Origin: Rhodospirillaceae bacterium
GTDB taxonomy: Bacteria > Pseudomonadota > Alphaproteobacteria > MPNO01 > UBA2964
DNA: 7,774 nucleotides
Reading direction: 5' to 3'
Assembly (NCBI GenBank): GCA_002724505.1
Contig: PBOV01000045.1
Coordinates: forward strand, 1 to 7,774
Positions 5,641-7,774 of this stretch are shown piece by piece. The stretch's first letter is position 1, and each line of letters starts with the position of its first letter. The notes under the pieces are model-generated. The model saw only the letters and a list, made by a program, of their open reading frames with translations, did no database searches and had not been told where the DNA came from. A program made the translations under genes and the position numbers.

Positions 5641-6822
5641 ATGGACACTATATCCGACACGAATAAAATTGACTGGGTGGCTCGGGCTCGAGGCCTGCAG
5701 GACTTAATCATAGACTCTGCAAACGAAACTGAAGAGCAGGGTAAGGTCACCCCAGCGGTCATGGAAGCGCTGCACGATGCGGAATTGTTTCGTATGGCGC
5801 TACCGCGTTCCATAGGTGGCGGTGAAGCAGAACCTTTAACATTGATGAAAACTATCGAGGCTATAGCCGAGGCTGATGCGAGCACGGCTTGGTGTGTTGG
5901 GCAAGGAACTGGTTGTACCTGGGGATCGGGATATATTTCGCATGAAGTATGCAACGATATTTTCGGCCCTCGCGATGCCGTGTTAGCCTGGGGCCCCCCC
6001 GCCAAGGCTGCCGCCATCCCGGTTGACGGTGGTTATAAAGTTACCGGCGAATGGCGGTTTGGAAGTGGTAGCCGAAACGCTACCTGGCTTGGCGGACACA
6101 GTCGCGTCTGCGATGAGGGTGGAAATCATCTTAAAGACGATGATGGAAAACCTCGTATGCGGACCATGCTGTTTCCAAAATCGAGCGCGGAGATGATTGA
6201 TGTCTGGCAGGTAATGGGACTTAAGGGTACGGGCAGCGATAATTACAAAGTAACAGATCTGTTTATTCCCGAAGAATATACCACCTGGCGTGACAGCCAA
6301 CCGGATCGTGTCGAGAAAGGGCCGCTCTATAACATACCACTGCTGACCAGCTACGGCATCATGTTCTCTGGTCTGACACTTGGTGTTGCCCGCACCATGC
6401 TTGAAGACTTCAAAAAGCTTGCAGAGACAAAGACGGGGGGCGGGATGAAAACCGTATTACGTGAAAACGCAGTGATTCAGTCCCAAGTTGCGATTAACGA
6501 GGCTAAATTACGTTCAAGTAGAGCGTTTCTGATTGAGATGATAGAAGAGTATTGGGAGGCACAATGCTAAGGCGAGCCACCCTCCTTTGACATCCGTGCC
6601 CGCCTCCGTCTTGCCATTACCTATTCCATGAATCAGGCGCAGGAGGTTGCTAATTTCGTATTTCAGGCTTGTGGCACTAACGCAATCTTTGAAATTAATC
6701 CGTTTGAACGCCGTTTCCGGGACATCCATACGGTATTGGCGCAGGGACAGTCGCACGTCTCGAACTATGAGCCGGTTGGTGAAGTCCTTATGGGTCTACC
6801 GCCATCGGGACATCGCGTTTAA
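5641..6822 (+). pseudogene. acyl-CoA dehydrogenase / group D flavin monooxygenase-like gene broken by an in-frame TAA
   Basis: The first part (5641-6570) encodes 309 residues ending ...EEYWEAQC before TAA (6568-6570). The very next codons stay in the same frame and continue family sequence (GEPPSFDIRARLRLAITYSM, then QAQEVANFVFQACGTNAIFE) to a TAA at 6820-6822. Read through, the product has 394 codons including the final stop, the usual size for this family. The N-terminal helical domain spans about 1-120, the middle beta domain 120-230 (TGEWRFGSGSRNATWLGG), and the C-terminal four-helix domain is the one cut. The sequence style resembles HsaA-type flavin monooxygenases rather than classical dehydrogenases. 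The break removes roughly the last 83 residues, normally needed for the flavin site and oligomer contacts, so the gene is probably inactive unless the TAA is a sequencing error. A single substitution from CAA, AAA or GAA would explain it. The start is the ATG at 5641; its ribosome site is weak (GGG nine bases upstream). Confidence 0.85.
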
Positions 6823-6842
6823 TAGGTTTGCGCAGTATTTTG

Positions 6843-6875
6843 CCGCCCAACCCCTTATTCTTGGCGGACATTTTT
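6843..6875 (+). terminator. possible plus-strand terminator between convergent genes
   Basis: CCGCC-C-AA (6843-6850) pairs with TTGGCGG (6861-6867), leaving one bulged C, around a ten-base loop. ACA and TTTTT (6871-6875) follow. It lies just past the final stop of the broken flavoprotein gene and overlaps the last codons of the convergent dienelactone-hydrolase gene. The minus strand lacks a T tract after the stem, so it would stop plus-strand transcription only. Confidence 0.4.
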
Positions 6876-7661
6876 GCTAAAGTCATAGTCTTCGCTGCTG
6901 ACGCAATTGAAATGCGACATAATTGTCGTCTGGTCATGGGCGGGTGACATTACTTCCTGTAAAAAGTCCTTTTGCACTCTCCACGCGGCCTCCGCTTGAT
7001 CCCGGCGGTAGCGGCCCGGCATTGTATCGTTCAGCCAGCCATGGGGGGCACCCGGAAAGACGTGGACAGCATGACTCTTGCCTTTCTCTTCTAAACAATT
7101 GCGGAAGCGTCTTACGTGGGTTAACGAAATCATATGATCAGCTTCCCCAAACATCCCCAAAATCGGGCAATTGACCTTTGCTATAATGTCTTCCAAAGGC
7201 TCGTGATATAGATCGCTGGTTTCCCATTCACGATCTTGCGCCGCACCATACCATACCAGGGCGGCTGCTACTTTGCGCCGCGCTGCGATAACTAATGGGT
7301 GTCGGCCGGTCTGGCAAACACCTTTAACCGCGATACAATCATCATCAACTTCCTTCATCCCTTCGAGCACATCAATGGCAGTTCCAAGATGTTCCGCTGC
7401 TTCGTCATCAGTAATATCATAGCGAGCATTTCCAGCGTGAAGCTCCTTTTGGTCAGGGTGACGAAAAAAACAATCTGGCGCGATACATATAAAACCTTCG
7501 CGGGCGAAACGCGCTGCCAAGTCGAGTGTGTGCTGCACGAGCCCGTATCGTTCATGCATAATTACGATGGCTGGTCGGGGTCTGCTAATCTCTCCCGGAA
7601 CTGCAATGAAGGCTGGCAGTCCACTTTCGCAAACAATTCTTTTGGTCTCGATGTCCGCCAT
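6855..7661 (-). CDS. dienelactone hydrolase family protein (alpha/beta hydrolase)
   Basis: A 268-residue alpha/beta hydrolase of the dienelactone hydrolase family, cytosolic with no signal peptide. The family triad is visible: nucleophile Cys116 in KGVCQTGRH, Asp175 in GEADHM and His207 in PGAPHGWL. The conserved Glu37 of the MHERYGL segment is also present. The nucleophile elbow reads G-V-C-Q-T-G instead of the common G-x-C-x-G-G. The core ends near residue 238; a roughly 30-residue tail ending YDFSKNVRQE follows and makes the protein longer than the roughly 235-residue archetype. The start ATG (7659-7661) has AAGGGG nine bases upstream. The family hydrolyses dienelactone in chlorocatechol pathways, but many members have other ester substrates, so the substrate is not known. 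The gene converges on the broken flavoprotein gene. Confidence 0.92.
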   Translation of the reverse strand: MADIETKRIVCESGLPAFIAVPGEISRPRPAIVIMHERYGLVQHTLDLAARFAREGFICIAPDCFFRHPDQKELHAGNARYDITDDEAAEHLGTAIDVLEGMKEVDDDCIAVKGVCQTGRHPLVIAARRKVAAALVWYGAAQDREWETSDLYHEPLEDIIAKVNCPILGMFGEADHMISLTHVRRFRNCLEEKGKSHAVHVFPGAPHGWLNDTMPGRYRRDQAEAAWRVQKDFLQEVMSPAHDQTTIMSHFNCVSSEDYDFSKNVRQE

Positions 7662-7774
7662 TTTGCATTTCCCCTTGGATGTTTCGTAAAATTATCCTTA
7701 CCCAAAGGTGAAGCGAGACGATAGTCAAGCCTATCAACGAACTTGATTGTTTTCGGGTCTTTGCCAACGGCGCA

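Noticed and set aside
6568..6570. Sec or other recoding at the TAA in the flavoprotein gene
   Set aside because: SelB decodes UGA only, and the site is not a redox motif; a nonsense mutation is simpler.
7720..7735. Small inverted repeat GATAG/CTATC upstream of the dienelactone hydrolase gene
   Set aside because: Only five base pairs with a six-base loop, no T tract, and too short to call an operator.
7562..7774. 70-codon open minus-strand frame running off the right edge
   Set aside because: It overlaps the start of the dienelactone hydrolase by about 98 bases and has no recognisable motif. It could be chance or the tail of a neighbour; undecidable here.

Overview
The window is a compact bacterial selenocysteine (Sec) locus followed by redox and catabolic genes. 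The minus strand carries a complete Sec-decoding set apart from selD: selA (2218-3642), selB (314-2221) and the Sec tRNA gene selC (158-253). In front of selA lies an iodothyronine-deiodinase-like selenoprotein (3675-4349). On the plus strand, divergent from it across a 128-base spacer, lies a second selenoprotein, a peroxiredoxin/redoxin-like protein (4478-4966). Simple ORF calling breaks both selenoprotein genes at an in-frame UGA. Read as Sec, those UGAs complete known active-site motifs (T-U-P-P-F and W-U-P-Y-C). Foldable SECIS-like hairpins start immediately after each UGA (after the deiodinase UGA) or around it (the peroxiredoxin UGA).

Layout, left to right: a possible new minus-strand gene starts at the left edge (start codon at 29) with its own promoter-like sequence; then selC, selB, selA and the deiodinase-like gene, all on the minus strand. 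The genes are tightly packed: 32 bases between the selenoprotein and selA, a 4-base ATGA overlap between selA and selB, and 60 bases between selB and selC. On the plus strand come the peroxiredoxin-like selenoprotein, a carboxymuconolactone-decarboxylase/AhpD-fold protein that has lost the redox cysteines (5017-5544), and an acyl-CoA dehydrogenase/group D flavin monooxygenase-like gene (5641-6822). That last gene is broken by one in-frame TAA at 6568-6570. Converging on it from the minus strand is a dienelactone-hydrolase-family gene (6855-7661).

How the parts work together: SelA converts Ser-tRNA(Sec) to Sec-tRNA(Sec), using selenophosphate made by SelD, which is not in this window. SelB carries that tRNA to UGA codons marked by a SECIS hairpin. 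At least two client proteins sit beside the machinery, so the cassette looks like a portable 'machinery plus substrates' unit. The carboxymuconolactone-decarboxylase, flavin monooxygenase and dienelactone-hydrolase families all recur in aromatic and haloaromatic catabolism. Next to a deiodinase-like protein, this suggests, as inference only, a link to halogenated organic compounds.

Organism: a bacterium with Shine-Dalgarno sites, tRNA-encoded CCA, bacterial-type SelA and SelB, and a moderate base composition. SelA resembles the proteobacterial form closely. Deiodinase-like and peroxiredoxin-like selenoproteins of this kind are best known from marine bacterial metagenomes, so a marine proteobacterium is my best guess. 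The window does not prove it.
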